Positions 34,523-46,589 of a stretch of DNA of 64,000 bases are shown in pieces. The DNA lies in the NCBI GenBank assembly GCA_009663005.1, contig VIGQ01000177.1, positions 32,501 to 96,500 on the forward strand, given 5' to 3'. The notes beneath the pieces are model-generated. The model did not search any database, was not told the origin of the DNA, and saw only the letters and a list, made by a program, of their open reading frames with translations. The stretch is from Actinidia chinensis. Lineage: Eukaryota; Streptophyta; Magnoliopsida; Ericales; Actinidiaceae. Positions within the stretch are counted from its first letter, which is position 1. Each line of letters starts with the position of its first letter. The position numbers were made by a program, and so were the translations under genes.

Positions 34523-37500
34523 TATATATGGTGCTTCTAAATGCCCACACAAAGTGGTCTCGTGATACCACCCCAAACCCCCTTTTTTTGTTAGTATGAT
34601 TTTGACCATAAACGAAATTACCATTAAGGACTGCAATTCTAAAATTCATTTCTCTTCGTCGACTGTAGAGTCTTTTCTCTCCACAACCCGTTTTTGCCAT
34701 AGCCACCACCATGATGACTCCCCTACAATTTGAATTGTGATAAGTCAACCCGTCAATTAGAAGCAGTTCAAAATAATTTAAATGTCCGGTAAACAGGAAA
34801 ATATGGAAACGTTGGATCAGGTGGGACGTCCCTCTGGACCTTAGTCGAAAATTATGAAAAATTTACGATATGGCATTAATACTATCAATCAAACGGATAT
34901 TTTCAAAATTGGAACGCAAACATTTATGTTGTAATTTTGTTCTCTTAAAGAAAATTAATTTTAAAATATAAAAATAATTTACAATAAGATTGAAAAATAT
35001 AAAAAATCTCATTTAAAGTAGTTTTTGCTCAAGGTTTGGAGTGTTTGGTATAGCTGAACTTATGTATAAATGCTAATTTAAAAACATAAGCTGAAAAACT
35101 TCAAAAATAGACCTTCCAATAATCAATTTTTTTTTTTTCCAGTTGCTATAAGTTGTTTTGGCCAATAAAAAAAAGCGAAAGCTATTTCAAATACTCTTAC
35201 ATAACTTTCAAAATAAAAAAAATTGAAGTTACAATTTATAAGATTTGTTTGTCTCAGCCGACCAGCCTAGGAAACTCACTAGTAATTCCCCAAGACTATG
35301 ATTAATGGTACATTGGGCCTTTTTTAATGACAATTACAATAACATCATGTAAAACCAAGCACCAAGTGTGCACTATGACAACTATATATGACAAACAATC
35401 TAAAGTTTCAAATAATAATTTGTATGTCCAATGAAAAATTTTCATATCACACTTGTTTATAACATCATTCTTAGTTGGGTCGATGGTTGTCTACCACTTT
35501 GTTTATGGAGTGATAGTGGGTGTGCTTATTTTTTCCAATCTCTATCATTTTCAATCATTCTCATCAAATCATGAGCATTGCATACAAAACTAGGATTAAT
35601 TCACAAATAAATAGAAGATGATTTGAGATGTGAAATTAAACTTCAAATATAGAAACACAACATAATAATATATACTATTAAACCACAATCGCAAAAAGAT
35701 TAATGCTCGTTTAACTAACTATGTCGAGAAATATAAGCAAAAATTAGTATTAGTTATGTAGTACTTCCAAACTAAGTTTGCATGGCTCATATTTCTAATA
35801 ATCTTGGCATGACTTCAAGTTATTCCGCATTTTTTCGTGCAAGAACTCATTCAATCCGTAGAAATATACAAGTCCTATTGATTTTCTGCACAATTCATCC
35901 CCCATAACCTATTATATTTGAAGCCAATTTCTCGACCATAACAATGAATATGTTATTTATCCCCAACACTGTCAGTCCCTCAAACAGCCACACGATTTGT
36001 TATATACCTAATGCCAGTATATACAAAGCTACTATAAAGATAAATCTAGATTTATTTAAGGATTTCAATTTATAACTTTAAATATATCTATATCATAGAG
36101 AGAGAGAGAGCGGGAAGGAGAGAAAAGAAAGAAGGGGGGTAGGGAGGAGTGCAAGAAAGAACCGGTATTAAGGTAACATGTATCAAGCTTCTAAAAGCCG
36201 TGCAAGGATGAAGCTCATCGAATCCATAGAAATCTGTGTCCTAGTGATTATTCTATGTGCTATATCCATTGTATTCTTCATTTGATGATAATCTCATCTC
36301 ATCGATTTCTATTTTTTGAAGCTTTATGTCCTTCTGTCACAATGCATTAACAATTGCACAAATAATTGAGATTCCGAAATAAACAAATCTGAAGATAAAA
36401 TTATATGGTTATTGGAAGTGTATTGAAATAAAATAACCCAAAATACGGATCGAAAACGGATGATCTCGAGAATGACCTACCAATTGGGCAAAAATAGCTG
36501 CAAATCATGTCAACCATCAAGAATAAACGTATAAGTAAGTACAACCATCCCAATTTGGGTACATTCATTTTGCGTTAATGTAAAAATAGTCAACCAGTTG
36601 ACAAACGTCTGAATCAAACCCTTCATTAGCATGAATAGCCAAACTATAACTAAAAAAACCAATAAGTCGCATAATTGGGTAGAACTCCATAATGTGAATA
36701 CTAATCCACAGACAGAAAGTGTAAAATCCAATTGATGACATATATAGCATGCATGGTCATATATGTATATAGCCGTACAATAAAAGTACAAATGCAGCAT
36801 AATTAGTTTTATTTTTATGTAGGAGAACTTAAATCAACGGGAGCGGAAGAAATATTGTCAAATTAATGAAAATTTGTAAAGCTGGAAGAAATATTTTAAA
36901 ATCCAATTAATGGCTACTGCCAATTTACTAAAGAATCTAAGTCAATGGACTCCTAAAAACTAAGCAAAATAATTAGTCACAAACCACAATAAGACCATGC
37001 CAACGAAACCAAAAATATTTTTTTTATAGCCAAAACACAACTGAAAAATCTTTTCAAACGGACCTAAGTGTAAAATTTGTAGAACAGCGAGCGCAAAACC
37101 CTTTTCATTGTTTAATAACAGTTTTTTCCAAATGCCAATGTTTGGAATTCCCCCTTTTATTGCAATTATAAGAGTATGTTTGGACACTGACTTAGTGGAT
37201 TACCCAATTTTTAGTGATTTATTTCACTTTTTGTTACGTTTTTAATTTTTTTTTTATTTTTCTAAAATAGAAGAATCAATTTAAAATTTGAAAACAAAGG
37301 GGGACCATATCTCTTTTAAAAAAACCCAGAACAATAACATAGTTATTTTTTTGTTCTTATTTGTCGTTCAAAGGCATTTTGTAAAATATAAACTGTTTAC
37401 TTCTGATTTCTTCTCTATTACGACAACCCTAAAAATAAAGAGTTAACCAACTGCTAAAAAAATCTTTAAAGAAAGCGGGGATTAAAAGCACCATCCAAAC

Positions 37501-39630
37501 GATAATCCTTAGCTATGTCCATATATATTAACATAGAGTATCAATTTTCTTCTCTTTCCAATTTTTATTTTTAAAAAAAATAACGAAAAACTTATTTTCT
37601 GAAAATTGTAATTAAACTATTTTCAAAAGAACCAATCTTCACGAAATAGAATATACTTCCCAAAAATGAAAACAATATAAAAGCCAGGACTAATTACAAT
37701 TTGTGTTTTGTTTTTTTTGAACACAAAAAATCAAACAAATATACCACCATTAACAGTTCCATTGTCAACTAAGTAACGGGCCAACAGCACTAATCATTTT
37801 GCAGTCAAAAAGTTCAAAAGAAATATTAAATTAATTAATAAATTATTACCCTAATTATGCTTATTACAGCCAACACGTCTTTTCACCAAAGTCAAATGCA
37901 GATTTTGATATTTTTTTAACATAACAAAATGGATTTATTATTTCGTTCAATTTGCATAAAATTTATATTTGGGGTGTGCTTGGTCCCGTTTGGTCAACTC
38001 TCTATAACCAATTATAATAAGAAAATGCTAAAAAAGTTGATTAGAAATTAGAAATCCGATAATACATATTATACATCATTTCTACTTTTTTATGGCTAAA
38101 ATTGCGACAACTTATCATTTTTTAACCGATCAAAACAACTATTTTAAGATAAATTAGATATTAAGATATATCACAAATTCTCATCAAATTAATTTTGATT
38201 AATATCAATAGCAATACTTTGTATAAAAATGTTTATGAATATATCCATAAAAATTCATAAACATCATAAAAGTTTATAAAAAATTAATCACACGTTTATC
38301 GTGAGCTCTACAACAATTAATATTTCAAAGTAAACTAATCTATTATTTGAAGCCACACTAATGCATAACGCTGACTATATTATTCATAACTAAGGTGATG
38401 ACCATAAAATTCATAGTTAAGTCCAATGTGACACTGCTGTTTCCTTCCTTTTCCTCCCACTTAAATGTTGATAACACCTTCAGCTAATTTGGGAAGAATG
38501 TTAGCTCCCTCCCTCGTGTGCCCAACAATGTTTTGGTTGGCTGTTCTTATCTTGGGCACATTAAAACCTCCCGAGTATTTATTCAGTCTCGGGATATCCA
38601 CAGTGAGGGTGAAACCCTGGTTCATTTTGCAATAGTGCACTTGAATCTTAGATCATCTCTGCTCACTGTACTCCTCTTGGGAATTGTTGGGCAGCCATCT
38701 AAAGGTTGGTGTGGAGCAGAGTTGGAAAAAATATCAATAGGGTGCAAACTCGTAAAATATACATAATCATTGCACTTGTCATATTTTTTTGATAAATAAA
38801 TACTTAAATTGCGCGCTAATCAAAATAAATTATCTAGTAACATATACAAATTTGATTTACAACTGACCCCGATGATTTTATTTTTGGAAGCATAAATGAT
38901 AGCTCATTTGTTATGCTATTAAACTATCTTTCTCATATACCAACGCAAGTATCATGCATCCATTGATCACACATTTCGGTTGCGCGAAGTCGATTCTTCA
39001 CATCTCACAGCAGAAAACGCTCTATCTACTGTGACGATTGCAACAGGCAAAATTAGGGCCAAAGTTAAGGACACAAGGAAGTCGAAAAACCCTCTTTCCC
39101 CTCCCCTTCTCTCCCTCTCTCCTTTTTACTTTCAACCATCTTTTGTGCAAGGTTACTGATTAATTTAATCTGAAAAATCGATATCTGTACGACATCCATG
39201 ACAAAATTATTAAGTTGATCGAAAATGCAAAAAGTTCCAATACCTGGGCAAAGTCCTTAGAATAGAAATTTGGCAAAATTGGATCAACCTTTTGGGCCCC
39301 CCCCCCCCCTATCACAAAACTTTGCAAAAGAAACTGGATTGTATTTAAGCATGTTGTAAACAAAAGTAACAACTCAGTACTCACTTTATCAAAACGATTA
39401 GTGAGCTCTTGGAAATTGCAGTCTATGACAGTATAGAAAACCTAGTTTGATAATTATGAGAATTTGGTCACTTCTGACATATTCGCCTTGATCTTCAACG
39501 AGGAGGAAGATCCATGTCATTCATTATTAAAACAACATTTGATTTTTGACATAAAAGAGGGAAACTTCTTCCATAAGGAAGAAACCAATCACCAAGGTCT
39601 TTAATTAATAGCACTAGCGTTTCAATCGTA
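34523..39630. other. Gene-poor A+T-rich region with repeat traces
   Basis: No gene is supported. Visible traces are a GA run at 36098-36111 followed by a purine-rich stretch, a possible MITE at about 37170-37508 (GTATGTTTGGACACTG against inverted ATCGTTTGGATGGTGC) and a TTCATAA-rich stretch at about 38200-38420 resembling 42240-42510. An open plus-strand frame at about 38500-38766 is of mixed composition and unassigned. A C13 run lies at 39297-39309. Confidence 0.4.
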
Positions 39631-39645
39631 GGGCATTACAAATAT

Positions 39646-40655
39646 CCTTTTGATTTGGAGATGTCAATTTGGGGGTTAGTTATCATTTTTTTGGGATCAA
39701 AATGTATTTATGTATATTTGAAAAATTACTAATTTATTTGGCGTCAAAATTTATTATGATATATTCTAGGAATAAATTACTAATTGGTGGGGTTAAAATT
39801 GTATTATGTATAGGTAAAGTGGCAATCTCATTTTGTAAATTGGTAAATGGGATTAAAACATAAAATTATGGATAATAGTATTTTTTTTAGTGAGGTCAAA
39901 ATAGGTGTATTTTTTTTCTATTGGGGATAAAAGTATAATTTTAAATAAACTAAAAATGCAAAATTCTTTTTCAGTGGGGTCAAGTGACACCCACTTGCCC
40001 TAAGGTATATCCACCCCTGGTGTGGAGTGTCTTGGAGCAACTCCTGTAACCCTCGTAAGTCTGCTCATTGGTGAGTGTGGGCATCTGGCAGCCCAGGGTC
40101 AAAGTGCCTGGGTACCAATTCCTTTACAAATATCCCATTTTTTTTTTGAATTTTTGAGATGTCAATTTTGGTATTAGTTATTCATTTTAAGACAAGCGTT
40201 TTTTGGGATCAAAATTATAGTTTATGGTATCTTTTTGGGATAAATAACTAATTTATTTGGCGTTAAAATTGGTATTATGATATATTCGTGGATCATTACT
40301 AATTTTTTGTGGGGTAAAATTGTATTTATAGGTAATAGTGGGCAAATTCATCCTCTTTGTAAATTAGTTAAATAGACAGTTTAAAATCATAAAATTCACT
40401 GGGTATAATATTTTTTTTAGTGGGGGGACTGTCAAATAGTTTATTTTTTTTAATTGAAATAAAAGTGTAATTTTTTAATAAACAAAGTCGCAATTTTTTT
40501 TTCCATTGTGGTCAGTGACCCCACTTGTCCCCTAAGTTATATCCCCCCTGGTGGGAGTGTACTTGGGGCAACGTCCTGTCAACCCTTGTAAGTCCACAGT
40601 TTCATGGTGGGTGTCTTGCCAAAGTGCTCTGGGAATCCAATTCCTTTACTGTGGT
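39646..40655. repeat. Tandem duplication of a roughly 0.5-kb unit
   Basis: Unit 1 (about 39655-40135) and unit 2 (about 40148-40650) contain the same blocks in order: GAGATGTCAATTT, TTTTTTGGGATCAAAAT, ACTAATTTATTTGGCGT, TATGATATATTC, TAAAATTGTATT, TTTTTTTAGTG, CCCACTTG-CC, a CCCCTGGTG block and CAATTCCTTTAC. The copies differ mostly by one-base indels. The unit does not encode a protein that I recognise. Confidence 0.75.
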
Positions 40656-40661
40656 GTGGCA

Positions 40662-41574
40662 GTTTGGAACATAGTTATCAGAACCGAATCGGCGATTGAA
40701 CCGTGGTCACAAGGCACTCGATTCAATATTCAAACCAGTATATAATAAATAAATAAATAAATAAAAATATATTTAGCTAAAAATAATCATTAAAAATTAA
40801 ATTGAGTTAAAGATACTCGTTTTTTATATACTATTATCACATAATTAAAAAATAATACTTATAAAGAAAGTACAAAATATATATTATAAAACATCAGATG
40901 ACTTCTTTTTCTTTTCAATTCAATTTATATTTTTTAAACTTTTACTTATTGAATATTTTTATCTTTACAAGAAACAACGTAAAACTTGGTCCATAATGTG
41001 TATTATTAGATAATAATGTGGGCATTATTTGTGTTGCCTTTTATTTTTTTTATTTTTTCTTTTTCTTCTTATACCCGTCTAGTTTTGTAATCTTATTTTT
41101 TATTTTTTTTTTTTAATATTTAGATTATTTTTGATACTACGTATCTCGTATATCTATGTATAATATATAATAGTTTAAAGATAGTGATTTGTACATTTTT
41201 ATTTTTTTTAATTGCCACTCAATTTTTTATTTTATTAAAAATAAAGTTAAAAATTACTATCGCCAAATAAAAAAACCAAATCAAAACCAAACAACTCAAA
41301 AAATAAACATTAAAACCACTAGGCCACTAAATATTTGATGTTTTTTAAAAATATTTGTGTTCTATTACTTTTTTTTCAAAACGTCCGGTTCACTAAATAC
41401 TGTCGATTCATGATTTTCAAATTAAACCCCACCGAGCCGGCGGTTTGGGCCGGTTAAATCGTAATATACATTTTCGATAAAGTTAATTACAAAGCGTATT
41501 CGATCATGATCCGATTCGGTTGAACCAGGTTCAACTGACCAGTTCGATTCGGTTTTTATAAATATGGTTTGGAA
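40662..41574. mobile_element. Non-autonomous hAT-type element with perfect 8-bp TSD
   Basis: GTTTGGAA flanks the element exactly on both sides (40662-40669 and 41567-41574). The element itself (40670-41566, 897 bp) has terminal inverted repeats: CATAGTTATCAGAACCGAA on the left and CATATTTATAAAAACCGAA on the right strand, with 16 of 19 bases identical and CCGAATCG shared inward. The 8-bp duplication points to the hAT superfamily. The interior is A/T-rich without a transposase. A (AAAT)n run lies at about 40744-40765. Confidence 0.85.
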
Positions 41575-41689
41575 TGTTAGAAACCAAAAGGTCTTTGAAA
41601 ATAGCTATGTCATGGCTCGGAGTTAATTAACTTATATTACTATATAAGGTTTCTGGGTATCATCAAGTAAGATGAAGGGATCTAACATG

Positions 41690-42130
41690 GATACTATCAT
41701 ATTTAGGTTGATTTCAATTCAGAGTAGGCTCTACAGGATCTAACTGGTTTGGTAGTCTAGGGGTCTCCAGTGGCATTTGGTTTTGGGTTTTCTACTTGAA
41801 TAAGGTGAGAGTTCTCTATATAGATTTCAGATGCTCTAATGAAGTGCTCCTACTGGGTCGGTCATTGGTTATTATGGCTTCCGGGTTTGGGTATTTTTTG
41901 CTCGTAGGTATCCAAATGCGTTATGTAGTTTTGTGCTGTTTGAGCTTGGTTTTTTTTGCTTGTTTGTTTTTCTCGCTATTAGTAGTACAGTGTAGTGTTC
42001 ATTTCTGCTGTATGGTTACTAACTTTATCAACCCTTTTGGCTGGCATCCTTCTTGTGTGTCATCTTTTGCTCTCTCTATCCTTATCTAATGAATATTCTT
42101 CTTCTTCTTCGTCATTCCAAAAAAAAAAAA
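41690..42130 (+). mobile_element. 5'-truncated LINE-like 3' tail with poly(A)
   Basis: The plus strand is T-rich and weakly structured. It ends CTATCCTTATCTAATGAATA, then TTCTTCTTCTTCTTCG, CATTCC and a run of about 11 A (42120-42130). Such a tail with pyrimidine repeats just before poly(A) is usual for plant L1-type LINEs. No reverse transcriptase is present, and the 5' boundary and target duplication are not determined. Confidence 0.45.
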
Positions 42131-42859
42131 TTCTTCATACTAAAATAAAATAATTCATAATAAAAAAATAAATTCATAAAAGTAATTTTAATTGGTGAGT
42201 TAAATGTCCAATTAATGCTTTTAAAGTAATTAATTAATTAATTCGGTTTATTTAAAGTCACATTAATTCTAATAATGGCTATGAACATTCATTATAATGA
42301 CCAAAAATTCATATCTACACCACAATATACAATAAATTTTTATAATTATATTCATAGAATCATAAAGAATCATAAAAATTCATAATTTACCAACATACTA
42401 ATAGAATTAATAACAAAAACGTGCATACAAAACGGGTCATAAAAAGTCATAGCCAAACCAATGCAGTTCATAACTAATCAATACGATTCATAACCAACTA
42501 ATATTATTTATAAAATAAATTAACCGATTATTCAAGTTGGTCATTATTAATTTATTAATTTTATTTAAAAGCTCAGATTAAAATCTTCAAGACTATTAAA
42601 TAAAATGCTAAAGATCCCTCCAAATATATGAAGTATACCAGAGAATTTCCTTATATAATAGTTATGCGGCTTGTTGACAATTTTGCCAAACACAATGTAA
42701 CAAACACCATTTGTAATAATTAACCAAGAGCTAATAATCTTCTTCTTTTTTTTGTCTCGGATGGAACGAAATACATTTACAAAATATCGCGAAAAATCTC
42801 ACCCAATTTTCCATCTTTTTATTCATTCAATACCAAGGGAAAGGGAATGCTGTATATAA
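42131..42859. repeat. TTCATAA-rich repeat region
   Basis: The motif TTCATAA or ATTCATAA occurs many times at 42134-42500 (for example around 42150, 42172, 42377, 42477 and 42488). A related stretch is at 38200-38420. No gene is seen. Confidence 0.45.
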
Positions 42860-43082
42860 GGCTCTGTTTGGCACCAGCTTTTTTAAGCTTTTCCTTAGAC
42901 CCTTTTTTGGGGGGCTTAAATAATCAAAAATCCAATTAGAGTTGCTTTTTTGCTTTTCTATTTTTAGCTTTTTACTAATTTTAACTAAAGTAAAGCTACA
43001 AAATAAAAAAGTCAAAAATTCTTAGTCTATTTGGTATCAAGCTAAAAAAAGCTTGACTTTTTAAGCATTAACCAAACGAGCC
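42860..43082. mobile_element. Tourist-like MITE, copy 2, with TAA duplication
   Basis: The left end GGCTCTGTTTGGCACC is matched by the inverted right end GGCTCGTTTGGTTAATGC. TAA flanks both sides (42857-42859 and 43083-43085), the target duplication typical of PIF/Harbinger. The length is 223 bp and it is non-coding. It belongs with the copies at 9970 and 61501. Confidence 0.75.
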
Positions 43083-43085
43083 TAA

Positions 43086-44589
43086 GATTAATCAAAAAGA
43101 CCCTCGGCCTATATCTGTACCGGGCCCAGAAGTTTAAGGCCGACCAAGCCCAGATAATATGGGCTGGGCCTGAGTCTAATTTTGAAAACTTATGGGCCAA
43201 CCCCAGCCCAGCTTGTGACCCAGCCCTAAGACCTGACCCGTGACCATCTCGAAAGCATTAATATTTTTGCAACATTTTAGATTTTATATGTAAAGAATAA
43301 ATATCTATGGATGATTTCATATAATTATGGCATTATTTTGTTATTTTTATATTTGTTTGATCTTAATTTGAAATAAAATATATTTAAAAAAAAACTATTT
43401 AAAGGGCCCGTAGCCCTCAAGCCCTTAAGAAGAAGACCCATACACAGGGCTTGACCTCCTCTTTTTGGTCCATAGGCAGACCCGGGTCTAGCCCTTGACT
43501 AGTCAAGCCCATTAAGTCCACCAACAACTCTGCCCACACAAAAAAATGAGTTGGGCTTGCCCGACCCGACCTATTTAACGGACCCTTAACTACCTCTATC
43601 GCAAAAATACGCTTTATGTTAAACCATATAATATTTGCATACAAGTTTTTTCCTAATTTGTTTTCTTTAAGTTTCCTGCAAGTTTTCTTTAGTTTTTAGG
43701 GCTAATTTAATAAATCCTTCTTTAAATGCTAGAGGTTCTTATTAGTTTCCAAGGCGCCTCTTTGGTTGGTTTGCACTTAAGGATTCAATGGAATAAAACG
43801 AGAATAGGAAAAGGAAACGTTGATGGAGTCAATGACGAATGTGGGTTGTGCTAATGAAATAAAAAATAGAATGCAGATAGTAGGTGATTGACAAAATATT
43901 CGGATGGAGGGATGTTGTTCGGCGCCGAGCTTGTAGAAACAAACAGTGAAAAAGTTTGGTCGGAAACTATTTCGGGGACGGACTCTTTGACAGTTAAGAT
44001 AGTGACGAAAAAAGAAGAGAGAGAGAGGAAGAGGAGGGGGGGAGAAGGGGAGAGGAGAGCAAAAAAGAGTTCTTAGGCTCTTGGTCTTGGGTCTTAGAGA
44101 GAGAAGTCGAAGAGAGAGAGTCAGGATGTGGCTACATATGAGAGATATTCTGTCTTTTTTATTAGTGCAACTCGGCATGGATGAGGACATACCGCCTGCA
44201 TTCAGCGAGTAAAAGCTGATGAATCAATCATTGCCCCAAGAGCATAGTTGGTTAGCTAACCCATCACCTTATTCAGTTTTTGAACCCACGCGTTTTGTTG
44301 TGGTAGATGATGAACTATCATGCACGTTATCCTCTGACCTTACAAACTCGGTTTTGAAAAACTCCATAAGATAAGCTCAAAGACTGAACTAGCGCGTTGA
44401 AAGTAGCGGACCATGCTTGATACTGAAGTGATAGTTTGGACGGCAGTGTCAATCCGCCGTTTTCCTATTTTTAAAACAAAGTTTGTACCAAAATTGCGGA
44501 GTTGTCCCTGGAAATATAATTCCCATCTCAAATGAGTTTCTGGAAACTTGAATCCAACCTATACCCGCTTAATTAAAAACAACCATTTT
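43086..44589. other. Intergenic with GGGCC-rich repeat and purine-rich tract
   Basis: At 43110-43250 and 43400-43575 the DNA is rich in CCCAGCCC, GGGCTTG and CCGACCCGAC blocks, a dispersed-repeat composition. A purine-rich tract with GAGAGAGA runs lies at 44010-44120 and shares blocks with 19990-20160. No gene is supported. Confidence 0.4.
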
Positions 44590-46589
44590 TTTTCTGCACT
44601 TCACTTTCCAATGTTATTATATTTTTTTATTCTTGTTCAGTTTTTCGGGGACTGTGAAATGCAGACAAGGAAAACAGGATGAAGCGAAGTCTAAAGAATC
44701 GAAGCAGCAATTTCTCCACAAAAGACCACTAAGTAAGATATAAAAAACCAAATGGCATGACTCCGTGTCATGTTCTAAAGTCAAAGCGTAATGTTCTGTT
44801 TGGGTTGTTATAATACAACAGAAGACTGCCTCCCTCATTTTGGAGCGCTTCCAAATTCATTCTTGTAGCGATCATAATGTAAGAGGGAGGGAAGAAAAAT
44901 AAAACAAGGAAATTATTACAATCTTCCAATTATTACAATCGAGGAAGGATATCTTACATATAATTATTTTGTGAGAAGTGTCCCCTTTATTTTAACTCCC
45001 TTTGTGCTGAAATGACCGAGTCTACGACAATTGTTTGGCTCGGAATCTAAACATCTCGATGAACTAATTTATCGCGCTTTTTGCATGACCAATAATTACA
45101 ACAATCTGCAAGAATTGAAGGAGTTCTTAGAAACCTATCAAATAAAGACGTTAAGCAATTACATATGATTTAATTATTTCCAACTTTTAGTAAGAATGTA
45201 GAGTTCATAAGTAGATAGTTTCAAATCGCGGCCTCCCGAAACAGGTAAACTACTAGGCTTAAATCTAGTTTTCATCGCTAGATGAGCAATACATTGTGAA
45301 ATCACACTCCATGTGGCATGGTCCCAAAGAGAATCGCACTAGGATGTATCTACAAACTGAAGTTGAGAGATCAAGTAGCATTATGCCAATGCAATCACAT
45401 ATTGAACTTCTAGAGACCAGTAAGAACCGTGAGATTGGAATGTCATTAAAATTATTTACAGACATGAGCTTGAAGAAAAGAAAGAAAACTCATGCTCCAT
45501 TTGTAATGCTAAAAAAACTAAGTAATCTTGTGAGCACAACATGAAATGTGAGATTAGGGAAAAGAATTGGACAGCCTGAAGTCAATACCAAAAGAGGCAT
45601 GTCCTGATTCCACATAAAGGAGATGTTTTTTAAACTTTGTTCTTTAGTAAAAATGAAGTTTATCTTCACTTTCCTCCACCTCAACAATTATAAGTTCGAT
45701 ATCCAAAAAATAAGCAACTGCCCCATTAAAAGGTTACATAGACTACAGTCACTTACTCACTCGTATACTAGAATAAGAGCGAGAACCTTGAGGAATGCTG
45801 AATGGTATATATATCTAGCCATGAATACAGGCAATAATTTTCGTCCTAAGCAAGAGGAGAAGCAAGATCAAGCTTAAAGGATCCTAAGATAGCCCCAAGA
45901 GCTATATATCACGACAAATAAAAGGATGGTATATCAATATGATATGATGAACTCCATCAATCCTCTTTCTCTGGCCTTTATTTTGAGATGTCACAAAAAG
46001 ATTGTCACTTTGAAAAGTCAACCAAAATGTTTGTAGTTCCCCACAAATATCCCTTATAAATAGCCTATTAAATATCTTGACAAGTGAGGATAAATGGGCA
46101 ATATTGGAAACATGCCTAGAAATTTGCATTATGTGAATTATTTGCGTTTTTGTTCTTAAAAAGTTGAAACTCTTAAAAGGAAAAACAAAAGGGGATGAGC
46201 GGTGGGAGGGAGGGAGTAAGAAGGGGGTACAATTGAGATGATTGCAAGATGATCTGACCATAGTTCTTATGGTGTCCTCGCTCACATTTGCATGTCCCAA
46301 GGATTTATATTCTGTAATAATCTATCTTTCAATTTTTTACTATATTTGCCCGTGTAAGTTTAACATGTTTTAATCAGCCCATAACCCTAATTTAAGCATT
46401 CAATCTGTAATCATAGTAGAACGTCCTGGGCCAAGTGTAAGTCCATTGGGGACAATAGTGAAAAGATCAGAACCCATGGAGGAGACTCAGGAAACATCTC
46501 CACAAAAAAAGAAAACTAAATCTACTTCTTTTAGTCATAGGAAATGAAGGAAACACTAAATACCAATACTGCCAGTCACCATAAGATGA
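44590..46589. other. 3' flank of the TOPP gene, no further gene recognised
   Basis: The part nearest 46589 should hold the 3' UTR of the TOPP gene, which is transcribed leftwards. Open frames on both strands at 45265-45544 show mixed composition but match nothing I know. Confidence 0.4.

Noticed and set aside
43777..44190. Minus-strand open frame of 137 codons
   Set aside because: Much of it translates the purine-rich GA tract; no conserved motif.
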